DNA from: Mycobacterium kubicae
GTDB taxonomy: Bacteria; Actinomycetota; Actinomycetes; Mycobacteriales; Mycobacteriaceae
Length of the DNA stretch: 64,000 nt
NCBI RefSeq assembly: GCF_015689175.1
Contig: NZ_CP065047.1
Location: 1,922,001 to 1,986,000 of the forward strand
Direction of reading: 5' to 3'
The position numbers and the translations under genes were made by a program. Shown piece after piece: positions 9,489-18,863 of this stretch. Positions within the stretch are counted from its first letter, which is position 1; the number at the start of each line of letters is the position of its first letter. The notes under the pieces were generated by a model. The model was not told the DNA's origin. It saw only the letters and a program-made list of their open reading frames with translations, and made no database searches.

Positions 9489-10427
9489 ATGGCACAACAC
9501 GCTGATCCCAGACCCCCGGAAGTCCTCGACCAAGCGCAGCAACACGCCGAGCGTGCTCGCTCGTCGATGCAGGAGAAGCGCGAGAAACAGGACGGCGGCC
9601 TGAGCGGATGGGTGGCTTCACGGGCCGGGCAATGGGACCTCGACGGTCAAGACGAAACGTCGCTGCAGCGGCAGAAGTTCTTCTGGAATCTTCTGGTCGA
9701 CTACTGGTTTCGCATGGAGATCGACGGTTGGGAGAACATCCCCGAACCGCCGGCGCTGCTGATCGGCATTCACTCCGGTGCCCCGTTCGTGTGGGACGCC
9801 TGGACCGTGGGCCTGCAATGGTGGCGCCGATTCGGCCCCGACCGTCCGCTGCACGGGACCGCGCACGACGCCCTGATGGCGATTCCCGGAATCGGCCGGT
9901 TCTTCCGGTCCATGGGAGTGTTGCCGGCGGCTCCGGACGCCATCGCCACCGCACTGGCCGAAGGACGCGACGTGGCACTGTGGCCCGGCGGTGAAGTGGA
10001 CTCGTTGCGGCCGTGGTCGGAACGCGACCGGGCCAACCTCGCCGGGCGCAAGGGATTCGTCAAGATGGCGATTCGCGCGGGGGTTCCGATCGTCCCGATC
10101 GCCACGGTCGGCGGGGCCGATGCCATGCCGGTGCTCATCCGCGGTGACCGCCTCTCGCGCACCCTGCGGCTGGACAAGATGTTGCGGCTCAAGGTATTTC
10201 CGGTGGCGATCTCCCTGCCCTGGGGCATCGCGCCGGCGGCCCTGCCGCAGTTGCCGTTGCCGGCCAAGATCAGAACACGGTTCATGCCGGTGGTCGAAAT
10301 CGATCACGACCCGGCACGCGCCGACGACGAGGACTACATCGACAGCAAGTACCGCGAGGTCGAAGACAGCATCCAGCGGGGGATGGATGCGCTGGCCCGC
10401 AAACGTGCGCTGCCGCTGTTCGGGTGA
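9489..10427 (+). CDS. Membrane-associated lysophospholipid acyltransferase-like protein
   Basis: The product (312 aa) resembles PlsC-type glycerophospholipid acyltransferases. A possible acyltransferase motif I is HSGAPFVWD, then LHGTAHDALMAIPGIGRFFRSMG, then the PGGEVDSLRPW block (the EGxR-like phosphate-binding site) and RAGVPIVPIATVGG, the family's VPIVP motif. The N-terminal 60 residues are charged with no signal peptide. I chose ATG 9489; in-frame sequence upstream encodes the terminator palindrome and is unlikely to be translated. It resembles Rv1920 of M. tuberculosis, as I recall. The acyl acceptor is unknown. It is convergent with the response-regulator gene downstream. Confidence 0.8.
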   Translation: MAQHADPRPPEVLDQAQQHAERARSSMQEKREKQDGGLSGWVASRAGQWDLDGQDETSLQRQKFFWNLLVDYWFRMEIDGWENIPEPPALLIGIHSGAPFVWDAWTVGLQWWRRFGPDRPLHGTAHDALMAIPGIGRFFRSMGVLPAAPDAIATALAEGRDVALWPGGEVDSLRPWSERDRANLAGRKGFVKMAIRAGVPIVPIATVGGADAMPVLIRGDRLSRTLRLDKMLRLKVFPVAISLPWGIAPAALPQLPLPAKIRTRFMPVVEIDHDPARADDEDYIDSKYREVEDSIQRGMDALARKRALPLFG

Positions 10428-10434
10428 GTGAACG

Positions 10435-11169
10435 CTACTGCGCGACGGGGTCGGTAGTCGGCGTCGACGTCCAGATCGGGCTGAGCATCGGCTCACCGAC
10501 GATCCACCGCGGCTGCGGCGGCGTCACCGCCATGTAGCCCACACCACGGACCGTGTCGACCATCGACTCGTGAGCGCTACCTAGCTTGGCGCGCAGCCGG
10601 CGCACGTGGACGTCCACCGTGCGAACCCGGCCGTTGCAGTCATAACCCCACACCTCGTGCATGAGCCGGGTCCGGCTGAACGCCTGACCGGCATGTTGCA
10701 CAAGGAAATTCAGCAATTTGAACTCGGTCAGCGTCAGACCCAGGTCCTTGCCGTTGAGCGAAACGCTGTAACTGGCCGGATGCAGGATGAGGTCACCGAA
10801 TTGCAGCGTCCCCGCGAACGCGCTGCGGCGCCGCCGGATCGCCAGCCGCAAGCGCGTCTGCAGTTCGGCCGCCCCGGCCGGCGTCAAGAGCAGATCGTCG
10901 AAATGCCAGTCGACGTCGATGTCCACGAAGTCCCGCGGCGCCACCACGGCGACCACCGCCATGACCGGCGCGTCGGCGTTCAGCTGCCGGCACACCCGGC
11001 GCGCCGTGGCCAGGTCGCTGCGCGCATCGATGACGGCCACGTCGACGCCGTCGTATACGGCCCGGTCGTGTCCTTCCAGCGGCGCGCGGCGCACCTGCAG
11101 GGCAAACGATTCCAGCGACGGCAGCGCCGATTCGAAATCGGCTTCATTGGTAAGCAGCAACACTTCCAA
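10435..11169 (-). CDS. OmpR/GlnR-type winged-helix response regulator
   Basis: The product (244 aa) has an N-terminal receiver-like domain (about 1-110) and a C-terminal OmpR winged helix (about 118-215: LTLTEFKLLNFLVQHAGQAFSRTRLMHEVWGYDCNGRVRTVDVHVRRLRAKLG, RGVGYMAV). It matches Rv2884 by position and resembles the nitrogen regulator GlnR. The receiver keeps an Asp in VAVIDARSDLA, but acidic-pocket and Lys residues of a classical receiver are not apparent, as in GlnR, so it is probably an atypical orphan regulator without phosphorylation. No kinase is nearby. The regulon cannot be deduced here. Confidence 0.87.
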   Translation of the reverse strand: MEVLLLTNEADFESALPSLESFALQVRRAPLEGHDRAVYDGVDVAVIDARSDLATARRVCRQLNADAPVMAVVAVVAPRDFVDIDVDWHFDDLLLTPAGAAELQTRLRLAIRRRRSAFAGTLQFGDLILHPASYSVSLNGKDLGLTLTEFKLLNFLVQHAGQAFSRTRLMHEVWGYDCNGRVRTVDVHVRRLRAKLGSAHESMVDTVRGVGYMAVTPPQPRWIVGEPMLSPIWTSTPTTDPVAQ

Positions 11170-11333
11170 CGGCCATCTCCAAACTCATGAGGGCGTGCCC
11201 ACTACTGGGATATCACCCCATACGGAGATGTTGCCAGCGCGGCCAACCGGTGCCCGGTCACACCGATTATTCCAACTCTGAAAAACGCCGTTGCAGCCGA
11301 GCGCCGCAAACGCATGCGCTACGGCGAAAAGTC

Positions 11334-11370
11334 GATGGGCCCGGTCCGTTTCGCACAGACCGGACCCATC
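11334..11370 (-). terminator. Intrinsic terminator after the CsbD gene
   Basis: Arms 11334-11346 and 11358-11370 (GATGGGYCCGGTC) form a 13-bp stem with one mismatch and an 11-base loop. On the minus strand it is followed by ACTTTTCG, and it lies 12 bases beyond the CsbD stop codon. Confidence 0.65.
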
Positions 11371-11382
11371 CTTCCCCGCAAG

Positions 11383-11622
11383 CTATTGGTTGGACTTCTG
11401 GCGCTGTTCGGCCGCCTCGGCGCTGGCGCGCGCTGCCTCTGCCTGAGCCTCTTTCTTCGCCGCGTCGCGCTGGGCCTGCGCTTTGTCCTGCTGCGCCTCG
11501 CCCTCGTTGATCAAGTCGCCACGACCGGTCACCGACCCGACGACTTCCTTCGCCTTGCCCTTGACGCCCTCAACAACTCCCTCGACCGCCTCAGCTGGCC
11601 CGGACTTGTCCGTCTCCGACAT
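11383..11622 (-). CDS. CsbD-family stress protein
   Basis: This 79-aa protein is a CsbD-like small hydrophilic protein: EGVVEGVKGKAKEVVGSVTGRGDLINEGEAQQDKAQAQRDAAKKEAQ. The family is general-stress inducible in many bacteria, with unknown biochemical role. The C-terminal half is an Ala/Glu/Gln-rich helix, likely coiled. A strong Shine-Dalgarno (GAGGAGG) precedes ATG 11622. It is a single-gene unit with its own terminator. Confidence 0.85.
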   Translation of the reverse strand: MSETDKSGPAEAVEGVVEGVKGKAKEVVGSVTGRGDLINEGEAQQDKAQAQRDAAKKEAQAEAARASAEAAEQRQKSNQ

Positions 11623-11874
11623 GATCCTCCTCGATCACCCGTGCGCTGAGCCCTCCGCTCAGCGCCTATCGCGTCCTGCGTCCTCATCTCGCGCCCGTGC
11701 GGCCAGTCACGCAGCCGGCGCGATCCAGCGAATTCCCCAAAGGCCATGTCCGCTAAACATCGGAACCCCCCGGCCTCCCAGCAAACGATTTGCGCACCCC
11801 CGCACAGCCTGGTCGCGGCGCGGGTAGCCGGGGCCGTCCGTTTCGGTAGTGCCGAGCCGGGCAACTGCACCTAG

Positions 11875-13365
11875 ATGACATCGATATGGCTGGCCGATCA
11901 CGAACGGCCCACGGATCAGACCAACCATCTTCAGCAATCCGAGTCCGCCGATGTGGTGATCGTCGGTGCCGGCATCACCGGGTTGACCACGGCGGTGCTG
12001 CTGGCCAGGGCCGGCAAAGACGTGCTGGTCCTGGAAGCCCGCACCGCGGGGGCGGTCACCACCGGCAACACGACCGGCAAGGTCAGCCTGCTGCAGGGCT
12101 CGACCTTGCGTCAGATCGTTCCTCGCCACGGCGCCGGGCTGGCCCGCGACTATGTGCAGGGCAACCGGGAAGCTCAGGACTGGCTGCTGCGGTATTGCGA
12201 AACCAACGACGTGCCGGTGCAGCGCGAGGACGACCACCTCTATGCACAAAGCGCCAAGGAAGTACCGTCGGCCCGCGCCGTGCAGGCCGCCGCCCGCCGG
12301 GCGGGCCTGGAGGTGGAGTGGGTGGACGACGCCGATGTGCCATTCCCATTCCACGGCGGTGTGCGGCTGCGCCAGCAAGCGCAGATCAACTCGATGCATT
12401 TGTTGGCCAGCTACATCAAAGAGCTCGCCGACCGTGGCGGCCGCCTGGTCGAGGGCGCCCGCGTGCAGAAGTTGCGCTATCAACAGGGGCGGGTGCGACT
12501 GACCGTGAAGTCGGGCACCGGGGAATCCGAGGTCGACGCGCAACGCTGCGTCTTGGCCACCGGCATGCCCATCTTCGACCGAGGCGGATTCTTCGCCAGG
12601 CTCAAACCCAGCAGGTCCTACTGCATGGCCTTCGAAGTGCCAGGTCAGATCACCCGCCCGATGTTCATCTCGGCAGGCTCGCCCACCAGGTCGGTGCGCT
12701 ACGCGCCCTATGGCGACGGTGAGCGACTGGTCATCGGTGGCGCCAGCCACGTGGTGGGCCGCAAGAGCCCGGTCTCCGAGCTCGAGGAGCTGACGGCATG
12801 GACGCGTCAGCACTTTCCCGGCGCGGTGATGACCCACCAATGGTCGGCCCAGGACTACTCACCGGTCGACCACCTGCCCTACGTGGGGCCAATCCTGCCC
12901 GGTGACGAAAAGACCCTTGTCGCAACGGGATTCCAGAAGTGGGGGATGACCAACGGGATAGCGGCCGGCCTGTTGCTCAGCGCGCGCATCCTGGGCGGGC
13001 GGATGGACTGGGGCCGCGCGTTCTCGGCCTGGAGCCCGCACGAGGTCTCCGGCATTCCCACCGCTATCCAGGCCAACCTCGAGGTCGGCTATCACATGGC
13101 CAAAGGCTGGCTCGAGCCGATCGTCCGGCGCGGTCCGTCCGGGGCCGACGGTGCGGTCACCGGTCCGCCGTGGCACCTGCAGGCGCGCTGCTCGGTCGAC
13201 GGCGTCGAGCACCGGGTCTCGCCGGTGTGCCCGCATCTGGGCGGCATCGTGAACTGGAACGACGCCACCAAAGCGTGGGAATGCCCGTTGCACGGGTCGC
13301 GGTTCGCCCCGGATGGGACGTTGTTGGAGGGCCCGGCGGTGCATGGGCTGTCAGCGTCGTCCTAG
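11875..13365 (+). CDS. FAD-dependent oxidoreductase with C-terminal Rieske [2Fe-2S] domain
   Basis: The product (496 aa) fuses a DAO-type FAD domain to a Rieske centre. The dinucleotide-binding motif VVIVGAGITGLTTAVLLARAGKDVLVLEA is at about residues 24-52, and a conserved YSPVDHLPYVGP block closes the flavin domain. The Rieske ligands are Cys452-x-His454 and Cys470-x2-His473 (CPHLGG and CPLHGSRF). A natural fusion of this type is known in actinobacteria and bacilli, but its substrate is not established. It has no signal peptide, so is cytosolic. It starts at ATG 11875 and is transcribed alone; pyrH begins 143 bases later. The shared strand does not prove cotranscription. Confidence 0.88.
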   Translation: MTSIWLADHERPTDQTNHLQQSESADVVIVGAGITGLTTAVLLARAGKDVLVLEARTAGAVTTGNTTGKVSLLQGSTLRQIVPRHGAGLARDYVQGNREAQDWLLRYCETNDVPVQREDDHLYAQSAKEVPSARAVQAAARRAGLEVEWVDDADVPFPFHGGVRLRQQAQINSMHLLASYIKELADRGGRLVEGARVQKLRYQQGRVRLTVKSGTGESEVDAQRCVLATGMPIFDRGGFFARLKPSRSYCMAFEVPGQITRPMFISAGSPTRSVRYAPYGDGERLVIGGASHVVGRKSPVSELEELTAWTRQHFPGAVMTHQWSAQDYSPVDHLPYVGPILPGDEKTLVATGFQKWGMTNGIAAGLLLSARILGGRMDWGRAFSAWSPHEVSGIPTAIQANLEVGYHMAKGWLEPIVRRGPSGADGAVTGPPWHLQARCSVDGVEHRVSPVCPHLGGIVNWNDATKAWECPLHGSRFAPDGTLLEGPAVHGLSASS

Positions 13366-13508
13366 GCGGGGCAAAGCTTCCCGGGACGGCCTTGGTCGTC
13401 CACCCGGCACACGCGGCAGCAACCGGATGAGGCAGGATGTGACATGCCGTTGTGGCTGGTTGCCGGGACGGTGATCCTTCATGTGTACAGCCCCATGCGA
13501 GGAGTCTG

Positions 13509-14306
13509 ATGACGGAATCCGAGACCGCCGGCGTAGCGGCTCCTGAGCCGCAGTCGGCGAGCAGCAACGGCGTGGTGGCTTCTCCCGGGTCTGACGCACC
13601 GTCGAGATATCGCCGCGTCCTGCTCAAGCTCGGCGGTGAGATGTTCGGCGGGGGCCAGGTCGGATTGGATCCCGACGTGGTGTCGCAGGTCGCCCGCCAG
13701 ATCGCCGATGTGGTCCGCGGCGGTGTGCAAGTTGCCGTGGTCATCGGCGGCGGCAACTTCTTCCGGGGCGCGCAACTGCAGCAACTCGGCATGGAGCGCA
13801 CCCGATCGGACTACATGGGCATGCTCGGCACCGTCATGAACAGCCTTGCGTTGCAAGACTTCCTGGAGAAGGAAGGCATCGTCACCCGGGTGCAGACCGC
13901 CATCACCATGGGTCAGGTCGCCGAGCCGTACCTGCCGCTACGCGCGGTGCGTCATCTGGAGAAGGGGCGAGTGGTGATCTTCGGCGCCGGCATGGGCCTG
14001 CCGTACTTCTCCACCGACACCACGGCCGCGCAGCGGGCGCTGGAGATCGACGCCGACGTGGTGTTGATGGCCAAGGCCGTCGACGGGGTGTTCACCGCCG
14101 ACCCGCGCAAGCACCCCGACGCCGAACTGCTCACCGCGATCAGCCACCGTGAAGTGCTGGATCGGGGATTACAAGTAGCCGATGCCACCGCCTTCAGCCT
14201 GTGTATGGACAATGGCATGCCGATTCTGGTGTTCAACCTGCTGATCGACGGCAATATCGCCCGCGCGGTCTCTGGTGAGAAAATCGGAACGCTGGTCACC
14301 ACTTAA
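13509..14306 (+). CDS. pyrH: UMP kinase
   Basis: The product (265 aa) is bacterial UMP kinase, which phosphorylates UMP to UDP with ATP and forms hexamers. Family blocks are [13 protein letters not shown] at about residues 37-49, [13 protein letters not shown] (UMP/Mg site), [62 protein letters not shown] and the C-terminal IGTLVTT. ATG 13509 follows a weak GAGGAG; a longer in-frame reading from 13452 has no conserved sequence. The 30-residue hydrophilic N-terminal extension is usual in mycobacteria. frr follows after 11 bases. Confidence 0.96.
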   Translation: MTESETAGVAAPEPQSASSNGVVASPGSDAPSRYRRVLLKLGGEMFGGGQVGLDPDVVSQVARQIADVVRGGVQVAVVIGGGNFFRGAQLQQLGMERTRSDYMGMLGTVMNSLALQDFLEKEGIVTRVQTAITMGQVAEPYLPLRAVRHLEKGRVVIFGAGMGLPYFSTDTTAAQRALEIDADVVLMAKAVDGVFTADPRKHPDAELLTAISHREVLDRGLQVADATAFSLCMDNGMPILVFNLLIDGNIARAVSGEKIGTLVTT

Positions 14307-14317
14307 GGAGCGGCGCA

Positions 14318-14875
14318 ATGATTGACGAGGCACTCTTCGACGCCGAAGAGAAGATGGAGAAGGCCGTGTCGGTGGCCCGTGACGACCTGTCCACCATCCG
14401 CACCGGCCGGGCCAACCCCAGCATGTTCTCGCGGATCGTCATCGACTACTACGGCACCCACACCCCGATCACCCAGCTCGCCAGCATCAACGTTCCCGAG
14501 GCGCGCCTGGTCGTCATCAAGCCCTACGAGGCCAGTCAGCTGCACGCCATCGAAACCGCCATCCGCAATTCCGACCTCGGCGTCAACCCCACCAACGACG
14601 GCACCCTCATCCGCGTCGCGGTGCCGCAGCTGACCGAGGAACGCCGTCGCGAGCTGGTCAAACAAGCCAAGAGCAAGGGCGAAGACGCCAAGGTCTCGGT
14701 GCGCAACATCCGGCGCAAGGCGATGGAGGAGCTGCACCGCATCCGCAAGGACGGCGAGGCCGGCGAGGACGAGGTGGGCCGGGCCGAGAAGGACCTGGAC
14801 AAAACCACCCAGCAGTACGTGACGCAGATCGACGACCTGGTCAAACACAAAGAAGGCGAGCTGCTGGAGGTCTGA
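14318..14875 (+). CDS. frr: Ribosome recycling factor
   Basis: The product (185 aa) is RRF, which with EF-G splits post-termination ribosomes. Blocks: [88 protein letters not shown] and a C-terminal helical [28 protein letters not shown]. The length is standard. AAGGAG lies upstream of ATG 14318, and the gene is coupled to pyrH, as in most bacteria. Confidence 0.97.
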   Translation: MIDEALFDAEEKMEKAVSVARDDLSTIRTGRANPSMFSRIVIDYYGTHTPITQLASINVPEARLVVIKPYEASQLHAIETAIRNSDLGVNPTNDGTLIRVAVPQLTEERRRELVKQAKSKGEDAKVSVRNIRRKAMEELHRIRKDGEAGEDEVGRAEKDLDKTTQQYVTQIDDLVKHKEGELLEV

Positions 14876-14898
14876 CGACCGCTCAGCAACCACGTCCG

Positions 14899-15810
14899 AT
14901 GGCCACCACTGACGCCGGCGCCGGCACTCCCGACGAGCCGGTCGATTCATCGCAGCAGCAGGCCAAGAAGACGTCGCGGGCCGGACGTGACCTGCGGGCG
15001 GCATTCGCCGTCGGGATCGGCATCGGGGCGGTGCTGGTCGTCACCCTGCTCTATGCGCCGCGGTTCTGGGTCGCGCTGTGCGCCGGAGCCATCCTGGTGG
15101 CCAGTCACGAGGTGGTCCGCCGGTTGCGGGAAGCCGGTTATCTGATCCCCGTCATTCCGCTGCTGGTCGGCGGGCAGTTCACCGTCTGGCTGACCTGGCC
15201 GTATCGGGCCGTCGGCGCGCTCGCCGGGTTCGGCGGCATGGTCGTGGTCTGCATGATCTGGCGGCTGTTCATGCAGGATGAACGGCGCGAGCACGACGAC
15301 GGCTCGGCATCGTCCACGAACTATCTGCGCGACGTGTCCGCGACGGTGTTCCTGGCCGTGTGGGTGCCGCTGTTCGGCACCTTCGCCGCGATGCTGGTCT
15401 ATCCGCAGGAAGGCGCGGCGTGGGTGTTCTGCATGATGATCGCCGTCATCTCCTCCGACGTCGGTGGCTACACGGTGGGCGTCCTGTTCGGCAAGCACCC
15501 GATGGTCCCCAAGATCAGCCCGAAGAAGTCCTGGGAGGGCTTCGGCGGTTCGCTGGTTTGCGGCATCACCGCCACCATCCTGTCCGCGACGTTCCTCGCC
15601 CACCAGCCGCCGTGGGTCGGCGCGCTGCTCGGTCTGCTCTTCGTGCTGACCACCACGCTGGGGGACCTGATGGAGTCCCAGGTCAAGCGTGACCTCGGGA
15701 TCAAGGACATGGGCCGGCTGTTACCCGGGCATGGGGGGTTGATGGATCGCCTCGACGGCATCTTGCCCTCGGCGGTGGCGGCGTGGACGGTGCTGACCCT
15801 GTTGCCGTAG
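14899..15810 (+). CDS. cdsA: Phosphatidate cytidylyltransferase
   Basis: The product (303 aa) makes CDP-diacylglycerol from phosphatidic acid and CTP, the precursor of phosphatidylinositol, cardiolipin and PIMs. After a hydrophilic N-terminal 34 residues there are about seven or eight membrane segments. The CDS signature is in the C-terminal third: [18 protein letters not shown] and [37 protein letters not shown], with the catalytic Asp residues present. ATG 14899 is 23 bases after frr. It is essential in M. tuberculosis by general knowledge. Confidence 0.96.
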   Translation: MATTDAGAGTPDEPVDSSQQQAKKTSRAGRDLRAAFAVGIGIGAVLVVTLLYAPRFWVALCAGAILVASHEVVRRLREAGYLIPVIPLLVGGQFTVWLTWPYRAVGALAGFGGMVVVCMIWRLFMQDERREHDDGSASSTNYLRDVSATVFLAVWVPLFGTFAAMLVYPQEGAAWVFCMMIAVISSDVGGYTVGVLFGKHPMVPKISPKKSWEGFGGSLVCGITATILSATFLAHQPPWVGALLGLLFVLTTTLGDLMESQVKRDLGIKDMGRLLPGHGGLMDRLDGILPSAVAAWTVLTLLP

Positions 15811-15844
15811 GCCTGCCCCCGATTGCGGGGATACTGGACATGTC

Positions 15845-16939
15845 ATGGTCGCAAATTTGATGTTCGAGGTTCCCACCCGCGGCAAACCCCCGCGGCACCT
15901 GGCCGATCTGGATGCCGCGGGCCGCGCTGCGGCGGTCACCGAGCTCGGCCTGCCCGCGTTTCGTGCCAAGCAACTCGCGCACCAGTACTACGGCCGGCTG
16001 ATCGCCGACCCGCAGCAGATGACCGACCTTCCGGCGGCTGTGCGCGAGCAGATCGCCCAGACGATGTTTCCCACCCTGTTGACGGCCACCCGGGACGTCA
16101 CGTGTGACGCCGGCCAGACGCGAAAGACGTTGTGGCGCGCCGTCGACGGCGCCACGATCGAGTCGGTGCTGATGCGCTACCCGCAGCGCAACACGGTGTG
16201 CATCTCCTCGCAGGCCGGCTGCGGCATGGCCTGCCCCTTCTGCGCCACCGGACAGGGCGGCTTGCTGCGCAACCTGTCCACCGCCGAGATCGTCGAGCAG
16301 GTGCGTGCGGCCGCCGCGGCGCTGCGCGACGATTTCCACGATCGCTTGTCCAACGTGGTCTTCATGGGCATGGGGGAGCCGCTGGCCAACTACGCCCGCG
16401 TGGTGGCCGCGGTGCGGCGCATCACCGAGGCGCCGCCGTCGGGTTTCGGAATCTCGGCGCGTTCGGTCACGGTGTCGACCGTGGGCCTGGCGCCGGCGAT
16501 TCGCAAGCTCGCCGACGAACGGCTCGGGGTGACGCTGGCGCTGTCGTTGCACGCGCCCGACGACGAACTGCGCGACACGCTGGTGCCGGTCAACAACCGG
16601 TGGAAGGTCACCGAGGCCCTCGACGCCGCTCGGTATTACGCCGAGGTGACCGGTCGCCGGGTATCGGTGGAGTACGCGCTGATCCGTGCGGTCAACGACC
16701 AACCCTGGCGCGCCGACCTGTTGGGTAAGCGGCTGCACCGGGCGCTGGGTCCGCTGGTGCACGTCAACCTCATTCCGCTCAACCCGACCCCGGGCAGCGA
16801 TTGGGATGCCAGCCCCAAGCCCGTCGAGCGGGAGTTCGTCAAACGTGTTCGCGCGCAAGGGGTGTCCTGCACGGTGCGGGACACGCGCGGGCGCGAGATC
16901 AGCGCCGCGTGCGGGCAGTTGGCCGCCGAAGGCAACTAG
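15845..16939 (+). CDS. rlmN: Dual-specificity 23S rRNA/tRNA adenine-C2 methyltransferase RlmN
   Basis: The product (364 aa) is a radical SAM enzyme methylating A2503 of 23S rRNA and A37 of some tRNAs. The cluster motif is Cys126-x3-Cys130-x2-Cys133 (CGMACPFC); the SAM motifs [12 protein letters not shown] and [10 protein letters not shown] follow, then [10 protein letters not shown] and [10 protein letters not shown]. The Cys in [14 protein letters not shown] near the C-terminus is one of the conserved catalytic Cys residues. In M. tuberculosis H37Rv this gene is split as Rv2880c/Rv2879c; here it is intact. It lies 34 bases after cdsA. Confidence 0.95.
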   Translation: MVANLMFEVPTRGKPPRHLADLDAAGRAAAVTELGLPAFRAKQLAHQYYGRLIADPQQMTDLPAAVREQIAQTMFPTLLTATRDVTCDAGQTRKTLWRAVDGATIESVLMRYPQRNTVCISSQAGCGMACPFCATGQGGLLRNLSTAEIVEQVRAAAAALRDDFHDRLSNVVFMGMGEPLANYARVVAAVRRITEAPPSGFGISARSVTVSTVGLAPAIRKLADERLGVTLALSLHAPDDELRDTLVPVNNRWKVTEALDAARYYAEVTGRRVSVEYALIRAVNDQPWRADLLGKRLHRALGPLVHVNLIPLNPTPGSDWDASPKPVEREFVKRVRAQGVSCTVRDTRGREISAACGQLAAEGN

Positions 16940-17010
16940 CGGTGCGGTACTGAACCGTCAACCGGGGTACTTCGTGATGAAGGCATAACACCAGCAAATG
17001 AGGTCCCGCC

Positions 17011-17505
17011 ATGAGCCTTCGCCGATCCCTTCTCGCTGCCGTTGCCGCGGTTGTGCTGTTGGTCGCCCTGACAACGCCACCGCGGGCGACAGCCGCCGAT
17101 GAGCGTCTGCAGTTCACCGCGACCACGCTGAGCGGGGCACCCTTCAACGGCGCCAGCCTGCAGGGCAAACCGGCGGTGCTGTGGTTCTGGACGCCGTGGT
17201 GCCCGTTCTGCAACTCCGAAGCGCCGGGCTTGAGTCAGGTGGCCGCCGCCAATCCGGCGGTCAGCTTCGTCGGCGTCGCGGCCCACTCCGACGTCGCGGC
17301 GATGCAGAACTTCGTCGCCAAGTACGGGCTGAACTTCACCAATCTCAACGACGCCGACGGCGCCATCTGGGCGCGCTACAACGTCCCCTGGCAGCCGGCG
17401 TGGGTTTTCTATCGCGCCGACGGCTCCTCGACGTTCGTCAACAACCCCAGCGCGGCCATGTCGCAGCAGGAGTTGTCCGGCCGGGTAGCCGCGCTGACGC
17501 AGTGA
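17011..17505 (+). CDS. mpt53: Secreted thioredoxin-like disulfide oxidoreductase MPT53 (DsbE-like)
   Basis: The product (164 aa) has a signal peptide (about residues 1-29, ending in RATAADE) and a thioredoxin domain with the active site WCPFC (Cys64, Cys67) and the cis-Pro in WQPAWVF. MPT53 of M. tuberculosis is a secreted oxidase of protein thiols. It is translationally coupled to the next gene, a CcdA-like membrane protein that would exchange electrons across the membrane; the stop overlaps that gene's GTG by four bases. Confidence 0.94.
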   Translation: MSLRRSLLAAVAAVVLLVALTTPPRATAADERLQFTATTLSGAPFNGASLQGKPAVLWFWTPWCPFCNSEAPGLSQVAAANPAVSFVGVAAHSDVAAMQNFVAKYGLNFTNLNDADGAIWARYNVPWQPAWVFYRADGSSTFVNNPSAAMSQQELSGRVAALTQ

Positions 17506-18356
17506 ACGATGCCCTGCTGGGTTTGGCCTTCGCCGCCGGACTGGTCGCCGCGCTGAACCCATGCGGGTTCGCCATGTTGCCCGCCTATCTGGTGCTGGTG
17601 GTGGGCGGCCAGCAGTCCGCTCACCGGCAGAGCACGCTCACCGCGGCGGGGCGCGCCGTGGCAGCGACGGTCGGCATGGCGTTGGGTTTTTTGACCGTCT
17701 TCGGCGCATTCGGCGCGCTGACCCTCTCCGCCGCCGCGGCGGTGCAGCGGTATCTGCCCTACGCGACGGTGCTGATCGGGGTGGTGCTTGTGGTGCTGGG
17801 AATCTGGCTGCTCTCGGGTCGGGAGCTGACGGCGCCGACGCCCCGAGGCCTCGGCGCCCGGTGGGCTCCGACCGCCGGGCTGGGCTCGATGTATGCCTAC
17901 GGGATCAGCTACGCGCTGGCCTCGCTGTCCTGCACGGTCGGGCCGTTTCTGGCGGTCACCGGGGCCGGCTTGCGAGCAGGCTCGGTGCTGCGCAGCGTCG
18001 GGATATACCTGGCGTACGTGGCCGGTCTGACCTTGGTCGTGGGCGTTCTGGCCGTGGCCACGGCCACGGCCAGCTCCGCGGTGATCGACCGGGCGCGCCG
18101 CATGTTGCCCTACCTCAACCGGATCAGCGGTGCCGTGTTGGTGCTGGTCGGGCTGTACGTGAGTTACTACGGCTGTTATGAGGTGCGGCTACTGGGCGCC
18201 GCTGCCGATCCCCGAGACGGGGTGATCAGCGGAGCCGGTCGGCTGCAGGGCGCGCTGGCCGGCTGGGTGCACCAGCACGGCGCAGGGCCGTGGCTGGTGG
18301 CGCTGGCGCTGGTCGGGGTGCTCGCCGCGGCATTGGCACGGCGGGCGCAACGGTGA
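17502..18356 (+). CDS. CcdA/DsbD-type transmembrane thiol-disulfide protein
   Basis: The product (284 aa) is an integral membrane protein of the CcdA family (Rv2877c). It has the first-helix motif LNPCGFAMLPAYLVLVV and a second Cys in SLSCTVGPFLAVTGAG, the pair that carries reducing equivalents across the membrane. About six to eight hydrophobic segments are visible. GTG 17502 overlaps the mpt53 stop (GTGA), which fixes the start. The pair mpt53-ccdA is a functional unit for extracytoplasmic disulfide chemistry, in line with dipZ only 1.2 kb away. The C-terminal 60 residues include a further helix and an Arg-rich end. Confidence 0.9.
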   Translation: MNDALLGLAFAAGLVAALNPCGFAMLPAYLVLVVGGQQSAHRQSTLTAAGRAVAATVGMALGFLTVFGAFGALTLSAAAAVQRYLPYATVLIGVVLVVLGIWLLSGRELTAPTPRGLGARWAPTAGLGSMYAYGISYALASLSCTVGPFLAVTGAGLRAGSVLRSVGIYLAYVAGLTLVVGVLAVATATASSAVIDRARRMLPYLNRISGAVLVLVGLYVSYYGCYEVRLLGAAADPRDGVISGAGRLQGALAGWVHQHGAGPWLVALALVGVLAAALARRAQR

Positions 18357-18414
18357 TCCGGGAATGCTCCGACGTCCCATCGGTGTCACCAGCCCCTCGG
18401 CTGACGGGCATGCC

Positions 18415-18478
18415 ATTTGCCCGCCTCAGCGCGACAACGGCGATCAACGCCCGATGTGTCGCTGTGAGGCGGGCAAAT
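18415..18478. repeat. Dispersed hairpin repeat, copy 1
   Basis: Two 22-base arms, 18415-18436 and 18457-18478, are inverted copies with two mismatches; the core is TTTGCCCGCCTCA...TGAGGCGGGCAAA. The loop is 20 bases. The element sits between the convergent ends of the CcdA and DUF2631 genes. Related copies are at 51378-51423 and 63511-63570. Confidence 0.8.
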
Positions 18479-18527
18479 CGGACATGCTTTTCGCCAGGGG
18501 GCGAAGTGGCCGGTGTGACAGCAGTGG

Positions 18528-18782
18528 TTACCTGATCCAGCCGCGCCGGCGGCCCCACAGGTCACGGACCAGAACCACCAGCACCAGCGCGGCGAATCCG
18601 ATCAGAAACCAGTCCTCCACATGGCCGACGTGGTTACCGCGCAGCATGGCCAGCAGGAAACCGAAGATGACCAAACCAGTGATGTGCCAGGTGCGGTGGT
18701 TGATCCTGCTCCACCCCCACTGTGCGGACGGCACCTCGGCAATGTCGACGCCGGTGTAGTGCTCCACCTCAGTACTGGCCAC
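18528..18782 (-). CDS. Small membrane protein, DUF2631 family
   Basis: The product (84 aa) matches Rv2876 in position and type. Pattern: [23 protein letters not shown], then [53 protein letters not shown], with two membrane helices around a conserved [11 protein letters not shown] loop. I chose GTG 18782, with GAAGGGA upstream; an ATG at 18824 would add 14 residues that look non-conserved. The function is unknown. It lies directly downstream of the mpt70-like gene on the same strand but with an 80-bp gap. Confidence 0.8.
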   Translation of the reverse strand: MASTEVEHYTGVDIAEVPSAQWGWSRINHRTWHITGLVIFGFLLAMLRGNHVGHVEDWFLIGFAALVLVVLVRDLWGRRRGWIR

Positions 18783-18863
18783 GGCGATCCCTTCGGTCGA
18801 ACTGCGGACTGACGCTGCCCTCATTCTGGCATATCGCCCGTCGACCGCCCGCCGGCCGGATCG

